Origin: Datisca glomerata
Taxonomy: Eukaryota > Streptophyta > Magnoliopsida > Cucurbitales > Datiscaceae
Reading direction: 5' to 3'
NCBI GenBank assembly: GCA_003255025.1
Contig: QANY01002976.1
Location: 3,901,541 to 3,965,540 of the forward strand
Length of the DNA: 64,000 nucleotides
Part shown: piece by piece, positions 47,916-58,716 of the stretch
Layout: each line of letters opens with the position of its first letter
How positions within the stretch are numbered: position 1 is the stretch's first letter
The notes under the pieces: generated by a model
What the model saw: the letters and a program-made list of their open reading frames with translations, nothing else
Databases searched by the model: none
Told to the model about the DNA's origin: nothing
Translations under genes and position numbers: made by a program

Positions 47916-48530
47916 TTAGGACTGCTAGATCTCTCCAAGTCAGCTTACCAACTCATCATTCATGCTCTCCTCATAAGTGAGCAGCCTGTACAAAAGGATT
48001 GAATACGTAAGCAAAAATCTTGTTCACAAAGTGACAAAAATAGTTAGAGAGAATATCTTCTTTGCACTATGTAATTGGCTGAGATATGATCCACGTAAAA
48101 TTGATTATATTCTCCTTCTTTTTAGCATAAATACTTGCTTTGTGAACACTATGATAATGTACAAAAATATAATAGAAAACAAGCTATGTTACTATCAAGC
48201 TTAGAGCTCCATTTCTGTCAAGTTTAAAGCTCACTTAACCGTTTACAACAATAAATACCTCTCTAGTTAAAAAAATGAAATTGTTTCAAATGCTAAAAAA
48301 TGATATTGTTTCACTTGGAAAAATTAGTATTGTTTCAAATTAAAAAAACTATAGATTAAGTTTATGGTTGTTCGGATGGGTCAAATGATCATAATTTGTA
48401 GAAGTTGGTAAAAAATAATAGTACCAACGAATGATGATGCAACAAATGTAATTTCATGGAAAATTTTAAGATTAATAGATTGAAGTCCATTTATTTAAAA
48501 CTACAACGTAAAGAGAGATGCCATAATGTA
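47916..48530. other. Possible 3' LTR remnant, then spacer
   Basis: The first ~300 bp may be the 3' LTR of the copia fragment, but no second LTR is available for comparison. The next part has three loosely spaced ATTGTTTCA motifs (48280-48340). No gene is recognised. Confidence 0.35.
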
Positions 48531-48630
48531 AAGAGGGATGCTACACATTCTTGGAAGGAGAAGAGGGATGCTACACATTCTTGGAAGGAGAAGAGGGATG
48601 CTACACATTCTTGGAAGGAGAAGAGGGATG
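48531..48630. repeat. 30-bp minisatellite, three perfect units plus a partial
   Basis: The unit starts AAGAGGGATGCTACACATTC and is 30 bp long. Three identical units run from 48531 to 48620 and 10 bp of a fourth follow. A degenerate related unit precedes it near 48510. Because 30 is a multiple of three, it creates a repetitive open frame, but no gene context supports translation. Confidence 0.92.
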
Positions 48631-49210
48631 GAAAGAGAGCAAGTTTTTTAAAATTTCATAAGACTTTTGACGAGCGATTGATAAGACTTTTTATAAGACA
48701 TTTTCTATGCCTCTCAGAATGAACTAAACTATTGCTACAGAGAAAGGCAAGTGGCAAATCTACCCTAAATTTAGCAAAAGATTATCGTGACCTCGTCTGT
48801 TTGAGTCAACGACCTCTTCTCTGTTTGAGATCCCCTCCTCTTCCTCCTTCATTTTCTTTTCTTTTATTTCATTTTCTTTGATTTCTCATGTAGGAAAGTA
48901 AATGGATTTTCTTTTAGACTTCGTTCCCTCCACCCAAACCAGGAAATAAAGTGTCTGTTTTTAGGGAAAAACTGTCGTGTTCGTTAGGAGGGATTGTTAA
49001 TGGAAAGATTTTACACCCTCCAGACGTCCAATAAGATAATTCCACAATTCGTGGGATTGTTTGGGGTTCGTCTGCGCAAGTTAAGCTAAGTACAATCCTC
49101 ATGACACATCATTACGCTGACATCTTTAGGCTTATTCGAACGAAATGAATGGAATGTAACTTTGTCGGCGCGTTCCCCACGAGCGCTTCTTTTAAACATT
49201 TTGTTTGGAC
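48631..49210. other. Spacer, no gene recognised
   Basis: Short frames on both strands do not resemble known proteins. Base composition is slightly less AT-rich than the neighbourhood. Confidence 0.4.
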
Positions 49211-49286
49211 AAGGCCTCCCTTGTTCCCAATTTGGTTCCTCAAGGCCTCCCTTGTTCCCAATTTGGTTCCTCAAGGCCTCCCTTCA
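49211..49286. repeat. 31-bp tandem repeat, two units plus a partial
   Basis: The unit starts AAGGCCTCCCTTGTTCCCAA and is 31 bp long; two full copies are followed by a partial third that diverges after CCCTT. Confidence 0.9.
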
Positions 49287-49714
49287 GCCCAATACACGAA
49301 GGGTCTAATCCTACGCTCAATTAGGAATTTAGCTCAATTTATCTCTAATTTATAATATATTAAAAGTGACATGAGTTGAAAATCTTTTTCTTAACATTTT
49401 TATCAATCCATAATTAAACTATTACAATAGTATCATTGATACAATTAACCTAATTGGTTGACACATATACATATACATACATTATACTAATTCGATTAAT
49501 CTTATCATTGAAATTTAGGAGACAAGTTTAGTTATAAGTGCAACCAACACTAATGATAATTTAATTAACTAATTGATAATTTAATTATTGCATTAATGGT
49601 TTTAAAGTGCAATAAAAATATGACATTTTAATTTCTTATATGATTAATGCTACCGAATTCCAATTCTTTCGTTTTTTGGCAAGCATTTTAAAAGTCATTA
49701 AAATATAAAAAAAA
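49287..49714. other. AT-rich spacer, no gene recognised
   Basis: No coding or structural signal is seen. Confidence 0.4.
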
Positions 49715-50670
49715 AAAATTGGATTGCCAAGTTCATATATTAAGAAGATACAAGAAACAAGCTACAAGGGCATGCCCTAGGCAAGCTACAAGATCTCAAA
49801 GAGGATTACCAAGTAAATGAGGTTTCAATTGGCAATAAGTCATCTATTAGTGGGGGAATTAGGGATAAACTGCTGGTTCCAAAGCCTATCTCTGAAAGAA
49901 TTGACAATAAATATAGAGATACTAACCATGTTTCCCTCACTTTGCCTTAAAAACTTCTAACATTTCTTTCACCCCAAATATTGTAAACAAAAGAGTTGAA
50001 AGCAAGCTTCAAAATAAGGCTTTTAAAATCTTTCTTTCTAATGTTGGAAGCTAGCCACTCAATCATTTGATCCCAATAGGCGCCAAGGCAAATGAAATCA
50101 CAGGATTGAGTGATAGTTAAATATATAGTATAAACAAAAAGGAAAGCGAACAACAAATAGTCTCTACTCTCAATATGGTTGGTGCAAATGACACAATCGA
50201 GATTAGTAGGAATGATCTAAACCATGAGCTTGTCCTTGGTGGAAAGCTTATCCTTGCAAGCCAGCCAACGAATGAAGCTATGTTTAGGAATATTGCAAGA
50301 GAACATTCCAACTAACCTTATTTGCATTCTCTCTGAGCACAATGTAGGTAGAAGAGGTGGAGAACCTGACGTCAGGGGAGGGAGCCATATCCATCTATCA
50401 GGTAAAGAACTCAAAGGAGGGGGCATGTTAACAAAAGCCCTCTCTATAATGATTAAGGCATCAAAGCGGTTACAGGCCAGCCCCATCTACCATCTCTTTT
50501 AACCATATTAACCTTTCTATCCATGCTCCAGCCTATGTCAAGAGTTAGGCTCTTCCCAAACCTATTCAATAGAACACCAAACTGATGTCAAAGATCTACC
50601 TATAAAGAGGTATGTAAGCTATTACCAATACTAATAAAGGAGTACCTGCTGCACTGGCAATCCTACTCGG
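49715..50670 (-). mobile_element. LINE 3' fragment (zf-RVT tail)
   Basis: On the minus strand the zinc-binding region of an L1-like LINE is seen (RWIWLPPLTSGSPP near 50380, NIPKHSFIRWLACKDKLSTK near 50265). It is followed by DQMIEWLASN and LILKLAFNSFVYNIWGERN near 49990. The last block is the counterpart of the NSFVYNLWMERN block in the LINE at 11760-15330. The 3' end reads into a T/A-rich tail near 49710. Frameshifts and loss of RT show it is a dead 5'-truncated copy. Confidence 0.78.
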
Positions 50671-51423
50671 GCCCTCTCCATTCCACAACTCTAAACTCAA
50701 TTTTTGAGTTTAAGACATTTATACCCAAAACTATAAAGATAATGTTCAAATATGAAAGCATCTTGTACATATTACAATGAATATTATTATACTAATTTTT
50801 AATTTAACTAAATTTGTATTATTAAAATGGTGAGCATGTATAAAAACACTTATAATAATACATAACCAACTAATTAAGTTAAAATTTAAAATTATAACGT
50901 GGATGATTTTTCAATTTTGAGACTAAGATTGTTCAATTATTATCTTTTAATATTTTATTGATTCTAATACATCAAATATTAGTGATAACGTAATTTCTTA
51001 ATTTTGTATTTAGATGAATAAATATATTAATCTCGATTTCTTTGTCATGGTGAGATTTTCCAGGATTTTGCTTTGTTACATGATGTATATTGTAATATAC
51101 TATAAGTAAATAACATATGCTATCAGTACATAAAAGTAAATTGTACATAAACTAAACAATTAGTGAACAATACATATATTTTCATCTAGTTCAAGTCAAA
51201 CTATATGATACAACCTCACATGAAATAAGAGTAGTAGCAAACTAATATGGGAATTCATTTTTTTCTCATTTCAACAATTGAAAAAAGTATATCTAAAATA
51301 AACATCCATCTGAGGGTAAAATTCATACTATAAAATCAAAAATATCCAAAAAGTAAAATCAAAACCATCTCAGTAAGGAAATTAGTCTGCGAAAAGACAC
51401 TAAAATCAAAATCATCAAACACT
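50671..51423. other. AT-rich spacer, no gene recognised
   Basis: No family resemblance is seen on either strand. The right edge is the stop codon of the transposase remnant. Confidence 0.4.
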
Positions 51424-53575
51424 TCATGTCAAGCTTTTCTTTTTACGAGCACCTCCATCACTATCTTTAATGAGATTCTTGCAAGTCTTCTTATTATGAC
51501 CTAAAAACTCACAAGTACTGCATCTATTTGTAGGCATGTTTTAACAAAAAGACAAATACCCTTTCTTTTTTAGCCCATCTGAAAATAGTCTCACACATGG
51601 AGGTATAATTCTTTTTAATCTTTCGCATCATTAGGAATAGACCAATCACATTCATTATCAATGGGGTTAATAGATGCTATATAAGTATCTTCAAGCTCAC
51701 TTTTCATATAATACTTTGAAGTATATGTATATATATGGTGATAAGTTTATCCTTGTAAGTGTTGCACACACATGAGAACAAGGAAGGTTATCTAACTACC
51801 ACATCTTGCAAGTGCACCACCTATTTGTAATGTTGACAACATATTCAATATTACCATAAAAAACTTTCGATGTGTTAACATCAATAATGTAAACCTACAA
51901 TCAATATTCAGATAAAATAAAATTAATACTAAATATTGTGAGAAAATTGCCAAATACGAATGCGATAAATAAAAAAACATTGAGATAAGAAATATCACGT
52001 CCATAGTATGGGCAAGTTCAAATTGAGCACTTAGATCTTTCTCTACTTCCTTCATCAAACAAGTAGCCATACAACTAACAACAGTTCTCCATTCATAAAA
52101 TCATAATTGCAACTTTTACGTAATATACTCAACAAGTCAAGCAAACGGCAACAATCTAGCATCCTTTAGAATATAATTTAACATCTCCACATGCTTTGAA
52201 GTAATCACATTAGACCTGTGTTTAACAAAGTACGCACATGCCTATTTTTATTACCAACGTCTTTCAAGTAAGAGCGTATAAAAGGAACTATGACTTATAA
52301 ACAACGCATATGCAACTTAAAATCTACAATCAATATACTCTCATACATTTATAAAATAAACTATCAAGCTTGAACCTTTTGTATATCGTCTTCAAATGTT
52401 AAACATATGTTGTATGCAATAACCATGATGAGCATCTGAAAAAGATTTTGAAACAGCATTTTGGAATGTTATTATGTCGATAAGAAATAATTACCAACTC
52501 TTCCGGATCTTCAAGGGTAGAACTCAAATTTTCTATAAATCATTCTCAAGTCAGATCATTTTTCGAGTCAACAATGATAAAAGTCAATGGAAAATTTTGG
52601 TCATTACCTGCAAACATTGAAGCAATGAGAAGTGTACCATGATAAGTGTTCATTAGAAATGTCTTGTCGACCTCATTATTAGGTCTACAATGTCGACTAC
52701 CACTTAAATAAGGTCCTAAAGTCATGAAAACATATTTTTGCCTACCATCAAAATCAGTTTCTAAACGTGTGACAAGACTTATAACATATAAAAAAATTAC
52801 CAACCACATAAATTGATATGTATAAATGCGTAGAATAAAAAGAGTAACTAACTGTATAGTTATAGTAACTACTTTTGTATCATACCAGGATTATTCTTCT
52901 GCAAGTAGAAGTAATAGGAAGGTAATATCGCATAAGACTCCTCTGAAGATCCACGAATCATATCAATAGCTTCATTTTTTGCACTTCAAGCTTTATATTA
53001 ACTTATATTAATGGCATGCTTCCCCTGTATATGATGAATAATATCCTTAGGTTGTGTGTGATCACCAACTCCACACATATACTTATTCTTTATACACTCA
53101 CTAACAATGGTCAAAGTAACTTGACAGTGATCACTTTGTACAATACCAACGAAAAGGTATGCATATTTACATACTTCCAAACACACCAAATTCACCACCT
53201 CTATAACGTGAAGTATATACAAACCACTTGCAACTCCTAACAATACACCAGACTACATATCTTTCACAATTAGACTTGGTAGTCATAAATTTAAAATTGT
53301 GTTTCAAAGCAATCAAGTGCAACACATTTTTGAAATCATATTTTGAGTTGAAAAATGATTCTCTTGTATATCAAAACCAATAGGTAATTCATCCGCATCT
53401 ATTTTATTCAGAAATAAAGATTCAACAGGATTATCATACACAATCGTGTACGATGAAGGCCTGATCTCTAATGATGATATAATTCCACCACTAGCAACAA
53501 CATTTGATACCCTATTACCAATGTGAGTCGTAACAATTAAGAGATAATTTCTCTCTTTCTCGTTATTCGTCAAAG
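51424..53575 (-). pseudogene. MuDR/Mutator-type transposase remnant
   Basis: Minus-strand pieces in order are as follows. An N-terminal region lies near 53313-53573. A zinc-finger/helix part shows HIQGKHAINIS near 53005 and a frame-shifted RGSSEESYAILPSYFYL near 52920. The MULE DDE core reads YVFMTLGPYL and NNEVDKTFLMNTYHGTLLIA at about 52625-52740. A C-terminal part includes YIASINPIDNECDW near 51650. It ends with a CCHC-type knuckle CSTCEFLGHNKKTC near 51480 and a basic tail. The order and motifs match Mutator-like transposases. Multiple frameshifts and stops remove function; some gaps may be unrecognised introns. The N-terminus may start as far up as ~54250. Confidence 0.78.
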
Positions 53576-54265
53576 TAAGATATCACTCAACATCAGAATC
53601 TACATGAATCTCTAAAAAAAATAGAAGATGATTCTCAGCATTCAATATTCACTGTTTTAATGTAAAATTATCAGAATCTATATACAATGCACGAGATACT
53701 AAACCTAGTAAAATATCATGATGTATTTTCAACAACTAACAATGGCTTAATCTTATAATCAATGCAATTTCTCCCCTCATCCCACATTCCATCAGAAAAA
53801 GATATATGAGAATATTCACCATCAAACCTAAAAATATATATATATATATATATATTAGTGTGGGCGGANATAAACTCAGCATGTAATTATAGACTATGTA
53901 GTATATAGTTATGTACCATATAACCTGAATGACAAAAATCTGTAGAAAATGATATAAGCATAGCAACAAAAACATAGTATCAAAATAATCAATTTGTAAA
54001 AAATATCTAGAAACTGACAAAATACAAAATAAAAATAATATGATCCAAATTAACCAAATCAAATAAATAATTGAACATTATAAAACTAAGATTAAATATA
54101 CATTATCAGACATTATATTTTGACACAAAAATAGAGTGTTTACCTAAATTGAGTAAAACAAAATAGCACAAAAACATGAAATTTCTTCCAATATCCAAGG
54201 AAAAAGAGAAGAGAACCTGAAATCACTCTTCAAACTTAGGTAATGATGTTTTCATATCAAGATTT
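53576..54265. other. Upstream part of the transposase remnant, AT-rich
   Basis: Possible further N-terminal transposase sequence on the minus strand is too broken to assign. It includes an AT dinucleotide run at 53834-53855 and one undetermined base at 53869. The right edge is the insertion site of the CACTA element. Confidence 0.4.
54263..54265. repeat. CACTA target-site duplication, left (TTT)
   Basis: TTT immediately precedes CACTAC at 54266 and is repeated at 58714-58716 after the other end. CACTA transposases make 3-bp duplications. Confidence 0.75.
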
Positions 54266-54497
54266 CACTACAACAAAAAAAGGCTAGAATAGCGGCCAAA
54301 ACGCTATCATAAGGTTTTGATGACGTTTTCAAAAATACTATATATACCGACATTAGTAAAAGTTCACCACCTATGATAGTGTTTTTTAAAGGCTATAAAA
54401 AATCCTACGATCATTTTTTTAAAACGCTATAAAAGGCTTTTACAGCGATCAAACGCTTTTCATGCGTTTTAAAAACGCTATGAAAGAGTTCATAGCG

Positions 54498-54596
54498 TTT
54501 TATAAATGCTATAGTAGGTTTTTATAGTATTTTATAAATGCTATCGTAGGCCTTTCATAACATTTTATAAATGCTATCGTAGGTCTTTCATAGCAT
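54498..54596. repeat. CACTA subterminal repeats
   Basis: Three ~33-bp units share TTTATAAATGCTAT followed by GTAGG and a TTTCATA/TTTATAG variant. Related AACGCTATAAAAGG motifs continue to the left up to the tip. Such arrays are the transposase-binding platform in En/Spm elements. Confidence 0.75.
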
Positions 54597-54847
54597 TTTT
54601 CATTACTTATTATTTTGTTAATGTTATTAAATACTTTTTATAACTTATTTTTAACTTATACTTACAATTGTACAAATATAAAAAATAAATAAATTTTCAA
54701 AAAATATCATGAAATAAGAAAATCACATATCATTTTATTTAATTAATCAAAATTGTTACATTCTAATTGTCTATTAGAAATCACATCTCAAAATGATAAT
54801 TACATATTGATTTTTACATAGAGCAAGTAAAAGTAATTTATCCAAAA

Positions 54848-55039
54848 AAGTAAAATCTAGTATAAATTCACATCTAGGTACTGAAGGTGGAGGTATCCTA
54901 GGAGGTCCACTTGGTAGTATTCCTTGGTGAGGAGGGTGGTGAATGTAAATTGCCTTAGTGATGCTTCGGCCCACTGAGAAGGTGTTGGCGTTCCAAAAGC
55001 TACAAAGATCTTCCCCAATTGATCAATGTCCGTTGATCC
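54848..55039 (-). pseudogene. CDK-activating kinase (CDKD) exon fragment with internal deletion
   Basis: From an AG acceptor at 55040-55041 the minus strand reads [20 protein letters not shown] followed by SQW. This is the kinase C-lobe segment of plant CDKD (CAK, CDK7-like), which phosphorylates CDK T-loops and RNA polymerase II as part of TFIIH. After SQW the sequence jumps to a diverged counterpart of the C-terminal ALEHRYF-T-S region and a Pro-rich tail ([19 protein letters not shown] in another frame). About 60 residues are therefore missing and a frameshift follows. It is a captured and decayed fragment. Confidence 0.65.
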
Positions 55040-55220
55040 CTATAACTTCTAACAAACATCTAAATTCAGGCTGAGAGGCAATCAGAAAGAAATCATATAA
55101 GAACACAAGCTTGAGTATAGCAATCTCAGATAGAAACTTACAAATAGCATTGTGAAGATTGAAATGACTAGTTATATTACAAAATAAAATTGGTAAGATC
55201 AATGACCCTCTACATTAACA

Positions 55221-55640
55221 TTGAAATCCAAAAAGTAAAAGTTCTTTTGGGATACTTGATGGGTATCTGAGCTTGCACCCGATAAAATCCAGAAAATAAT
55301 GATAACTAACAGAAGTCACTGTACATATGATGTAACTTCTAAAAGAATATTTGCAAGTGAATTTTTTTGGGATACCTATTGAAATCCAAAAAGTAAATTT
55401 CTTTTGGGATACCTGATGGGTATCTGGGCTTGCACCTGAAAAAATCTAGAAAATAATGATAACTAACAGAAGTCACTATACATATGATGTAACTTCTGAA
55501 AGAATATTTGCAAGTGATTTTTTTTTTGGGTAACTTGCTGGGTATCTGGGCTTGCACCTAAAAAATTCCAGAAAATAATGATAACTAAAAGTAGTCACTA
55601 TACAAATGATGTAAATTCTGAAAGAATATTTGCAAGTGAC
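55221..55640. repeat. Three ~125-158-bp tandem units inside the CACTA element
   Basis: Units start near 55221, 55379 and 55518 and share GGGTATCTG-x-GCTTGCACC, AGAAAATAATGATAACTAA and AGAATATTTGCAAGTGA. The third unit lacks the first ~25 bp. They lie between two CDKD exon pieces, so they are probably amplified intron sequence or internal element DNA. Confidence 0.85.
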
Positions 55641-55951
55641 AAAATTTCAAATTCACTGGACTATCAATAGAGTTACAGACAAAGCAAGTGGACAAATACA
55701 ATCAACATTCATTTTCTTTCCTTCAAGACCCCAAATCATAGATACTCACTAACACTTCTACAGAGTGTATCTAGCAACATGTTTAATAGAAAAAGAGAAA
55801 AAAGGAAAAGAGAGACATATTGTGAAACAAAAACATTATACTTCAGCTAAAGGAGAAAGTATCAACATACAACAACATCATAAGACAGAAGCGTCTATAT
55901 CACTTTGCTTTACTTAAAAATTTCAATTTGAACGCAAAAACATTTAAAACT

Positions 55952-56022
55952 AGATTCATATTGCTTAGTGCCAAACAACATCTCAGGTGCTCTATTCCAT
56001 CGAGCAATCGTCAACCCCAGAT
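55952..56022 (-). pseudogene. CDKD activation-segment exon fragment
   Basis: The minus strand reads TIARWNRAPEMLFGTKQYES. This corresponds to the activation-loop end of CDKD-type kinases, with the R-x-R/NRAPE motif (APE at the C-lobe start). It is the exon just upstream of the DIDQLGKIF part at 55039 in gene order, so at least two non-adjacent exons of one CDKD gene are kept in the right order and orientation. The catalytic HRD/DFG exons were not recognised further up. Confidence 0.65.
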
Positions 56023-56904
56023 CCATAAAGAAAACTACACTATCTACCCCCCATTTCAGAATACCAAAGGAAATTTGAAGTACTTAAAATTTGAGCAAAT
56101 ACATGCCAAGCAGAATATCAATAGAAAATGAGATGTTATACACCACATACTTAAAAAAGAAACAGATTTCCTGATTACATAGAAAATGCAATGAAAGAAA
56201 ATCATGAAATCATACTACAAATTCTGAACTAGTATAGAACAAATGTCCATTTTGAAAGCATTTAACATTTAACATGATGTAATGCTTTGTTAGTATTAGC
56301 ACCATATACCCCCCCATTTCAATCATGGTAAGTACAAAAATTTATCAGTCCTCTTCCACTAAACATAGTTAAAACAATAACAACAATGAAGAAAAAAACA
56401 ATACTCAAAGAAACAAAGAAAATGAAAATTCATGCGTAGCTATTTTTAAGGGCCAAGATCTCTTTCAAGCATGGTGGGTTTGGGAGATTGCAAAAGCCTG
56501 CCAAAAATATGATGAATACAAGGAGCGAGATAAATAATAACACAAATTTCTTTCAAGCATGCGCTTTGTAATATTAATCGCAATTATGCAATTTTAGAAA
56601 TCTTATACCAAGACCCATGGAAAGCAAGACCCCTCTCTCAATGTAAACATCATCTCCTTCCACTCTGTCCTCTTATACTCTCTCTATAGCCTATCTTTTC
56701 TCTCTCTATAAATGACAGAAAGAGTGTGAAAGCAATACTTTTAGTTCTGAAAGGTAAGTACATAAAAACATTTAGCGAACGCGTAAAAGAACCTTGAATA
56801 AATAAATCAGGCAACTGTTTGACATTTCTACAAGAAACATTAATGTTAACAATCTAGCCAGTAGCTACATGAGAAGATAATAATGAGATGATAACTTGTG
56901 AGTA

Positions 56905-57625
56905 ACTATGTCGTGCATGAGCCTACCAATAAGGGAAGAAGCTTTAAGAATCTTTGCTTCATTTTCCACCCATTCATAGGCCTCTTTTGTTACAATCTCT
57001 GCCATGCCAAGGAATGATATTGTTGCGAACAAGTGACAACAATCTGAAACCAATGAAACTTTCAAATATTTATCCAATGTTGGCATATATCCTTTTTGGT
57101 ACCAAATAGCTTCAGCAAGATAAGACCTAGCTTGCATTTTCATTTATTAATCGCAAAACACAAAAAGGAAAGAGAAATGGGGAAATGATTAGAGAATACG
57201 TTTAGCTACACTATATATAATTCAAACTTTGAGAGAGATTCTACATACTGCTTCTTTTGCATAGTGAATGTGATAGCTTCCTTCTTCCTAACCAATATCT
57301 CTCTCAAATTCTTCATAAACATTTAATAAAGCCTCGTAAAACACTTTCATGTATTGTGGAAATCGGTTTACAATGCTTCTATCCCATTTCTCTATTGTTA
57401 TTAATGCAATTACTTTGGTCAATAATATTCTTCCAATTGAGTAATTGGGCTCAAAATATACTCCCACTGTCCAAAAGTAACTTTTCATTGCCCTGTCTCT
57501 TGCAAATGATAGCTTTCTCCCCAAATCCAGAAGATGAAGAGTTACATTATATTAAATTTTCCACATGCCTAGCAATCACTGATCATCCTCCTTCATTGCT
57601 CTTAAGTGCCATAGATGTTTAGACT
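56905..57625 (-). pseudogene. Terpene synthase (TPS-a-like) C-terminal exons, DDxxD segment deleted
   Basis: One exon (57625-57249) reads, after a poor start, RKLSFARDRAMKSYFWTVGV, then YFEPNYSIGR and LLTKVIALIT. It then goes straight to IEKWD and FPQYMKVFYEALLNVYEEF. The intervening ~20 residues, which should contain the Mg-binding DDxxD motif, are missing (junction near 57394-57397). A GTATGT donor follows at 57248. The next exon (57143-56905) reads MQARSYLAEAIWYQKGYMPT to RLMHDIVTHK. Its acceptor is degraded, and the NSE/DTE metal site has His in place of the first Asp (MDDIV expected). These enzymes cyclise farnesyl diphosphate to sesquiterpenes; this copy lacks both metal-binding sites and cannot be active. 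Confidence 0.8.
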
Positions 57626-58175
57626 AGCTAACAGGTAACACTTCTCTCATTGTAAGAATGTAAGAAAAAATATTAGGGTCCAAGCTATTCTCACCATCTC
57701 ACATTACTTCCCTCTATGCAGCTTGTCATATGGACAAAGATAATCTAAGAACATCAATCAATTTCCACACATTCAAGGTCACCATTAAATCGATTAATGA
57801 GTTAAAAATAGAAATTAAACTATCAAGAAGATATATAAAACTACAATGAAAAGCAACAATTGTAAGCCTTTAACAATCCCTCAAGAGTTTAAAGTTACAA
57901 AGAAGAAACACAATCTCTGCAACATTAAATATTCACAGTCAAACTACAGATTAATTAGCTTTTAGAGCTAATTAACTTACCAAAAATTATAATGCAAACC
58001 ATAAATATCTTGAACAAATAGGCCCTAATTAACTTACTGATTACAAAGAACCCAGACAAGAAATCAGGGGTCTTCATTTCAAAACTTACTCATGCCTAGA
58101 AATCAGGAACAAAAATCATAAAAATCAAATGTAAGTCACTAAAATCATGCAAGAATTTGAGAATGAAACCCTTAC

Positions 58176-58600
58176 CTCTGGTTCTGAACTCTGAAATTGA
58201 AGTAGCTGAGAGAGAGAGAGAGAGAGGTGCTCGAGACGAGCTTCTGTGAGCTTTGAGAGTGAACTGTGAGAGAGTTCTCTTTGGCGAGAATAGCCATTTT
58301 GTGAAAGAGAGAGCTACAATGTGAAACGTGGGTTAGGGGGGAAGTTTTCATTTGGTAAAGAGAGACGCGATGGGCTTTTTCGCAGAGAGAAGTGAAGGTT
58401 GAACTAGAGAGACGCTTCGTGAGAGATACACCAGAGATAGCTTCACCAAATAGAGCTTCTAGAGAGAAAGATGAAATAGTGAGATTCGTGAGCCCTAAGA
58501 GCACTGAGCTTCGCCATTCAAAGAGAGGTTGAAGCTAAGAGAAAGAGAGGTTAAAAGAGAGAGTTGTGAGAGGGTCCAATTTTAGGCGGGTTGGGTAATT
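58176..58600 (-). other. CACTA leader exon with open frame and splice donor
   Basis: A 110-codon Ser/Leu-rich frame (ATG at 58504) runs on the minus strand through a CT-rich stretch. It reaches a good donor, GAG followed by GTAAGG, at 58175. A ~300-bp AT-rich, intron-like region comes next. This looks like the first exon of an element-driven transcript that would read into the captured terpene-synthase and CDKD pieces. The frame has no family resemblance and may be untranslated leader. Confidence 0.45.
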
Positions 58601-58713
58601 TTTGTCCCCGCGCTAGCTTCCCTGTAAATTTTTATCCCCGCGCCAGTTTCTCTTAGCATTTTGATAGAAAACACTGTCGTAGTGTGCTATAGAAGCACAC
58701 GTGTGTTGTAGTG

Positions 58714-58716
58714 TTT
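58714..58716. repeat. CACTA target-site duplication, right (TTT)
   Basis: TTT directly follows GTTGTAGTG at 58713 and matches the triplet at 54263-54265. A 3-bp homopolymer match alone could be chance. Together with the exact CACTA ends it is convincing. Confidence 0.75.

Larger units (their letters stand above)
54266..58713 (-). mobile_element. Non-autonomous CACTA (En/Spm) transposon carrying terpene-synthase and CDKD gene pieces (Pack-CACTA)
   Basis: The element starts CACTACAACAAAAAAA and ends GTTGTAGTG, the classic CACTA inverted ends, with TTT duplicated on both sides; length 4,448 bp. The subterminal region holds repeated ~33-bp units containing TTTATAAATGCTAT (54498-54596). The opposite end has the G/C-rich TTTTTGTCCCCGCGC and TTTTTATCCCCGCGCC pair near 58603 and 58634. 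No TNP2-type transposase was recognised. The cargo, all on the minus strand and in this order from 58.7 kb downward, is a GA-rich leader with an open frame, terpene-synthase exons, CDKD kinase exons with introns, and ~158-bp tandem repeats. Carrying exons with introns implies capture from genomic DNA rather than from mRNA. Confidence 0.85.

Noticed and set aside
48531..48630. CRISPR-like regular repeat
   Set aside because: Units are contiguous with no spacers, and the genome is a plant nuclear genome.
53736..54062. 108-codon hydrophobic minus-strand frame
   Set aside because: It is Leu/Ile/Tyr-rich through an AT-dinucleotide run with an undetermined base and shows no domain.
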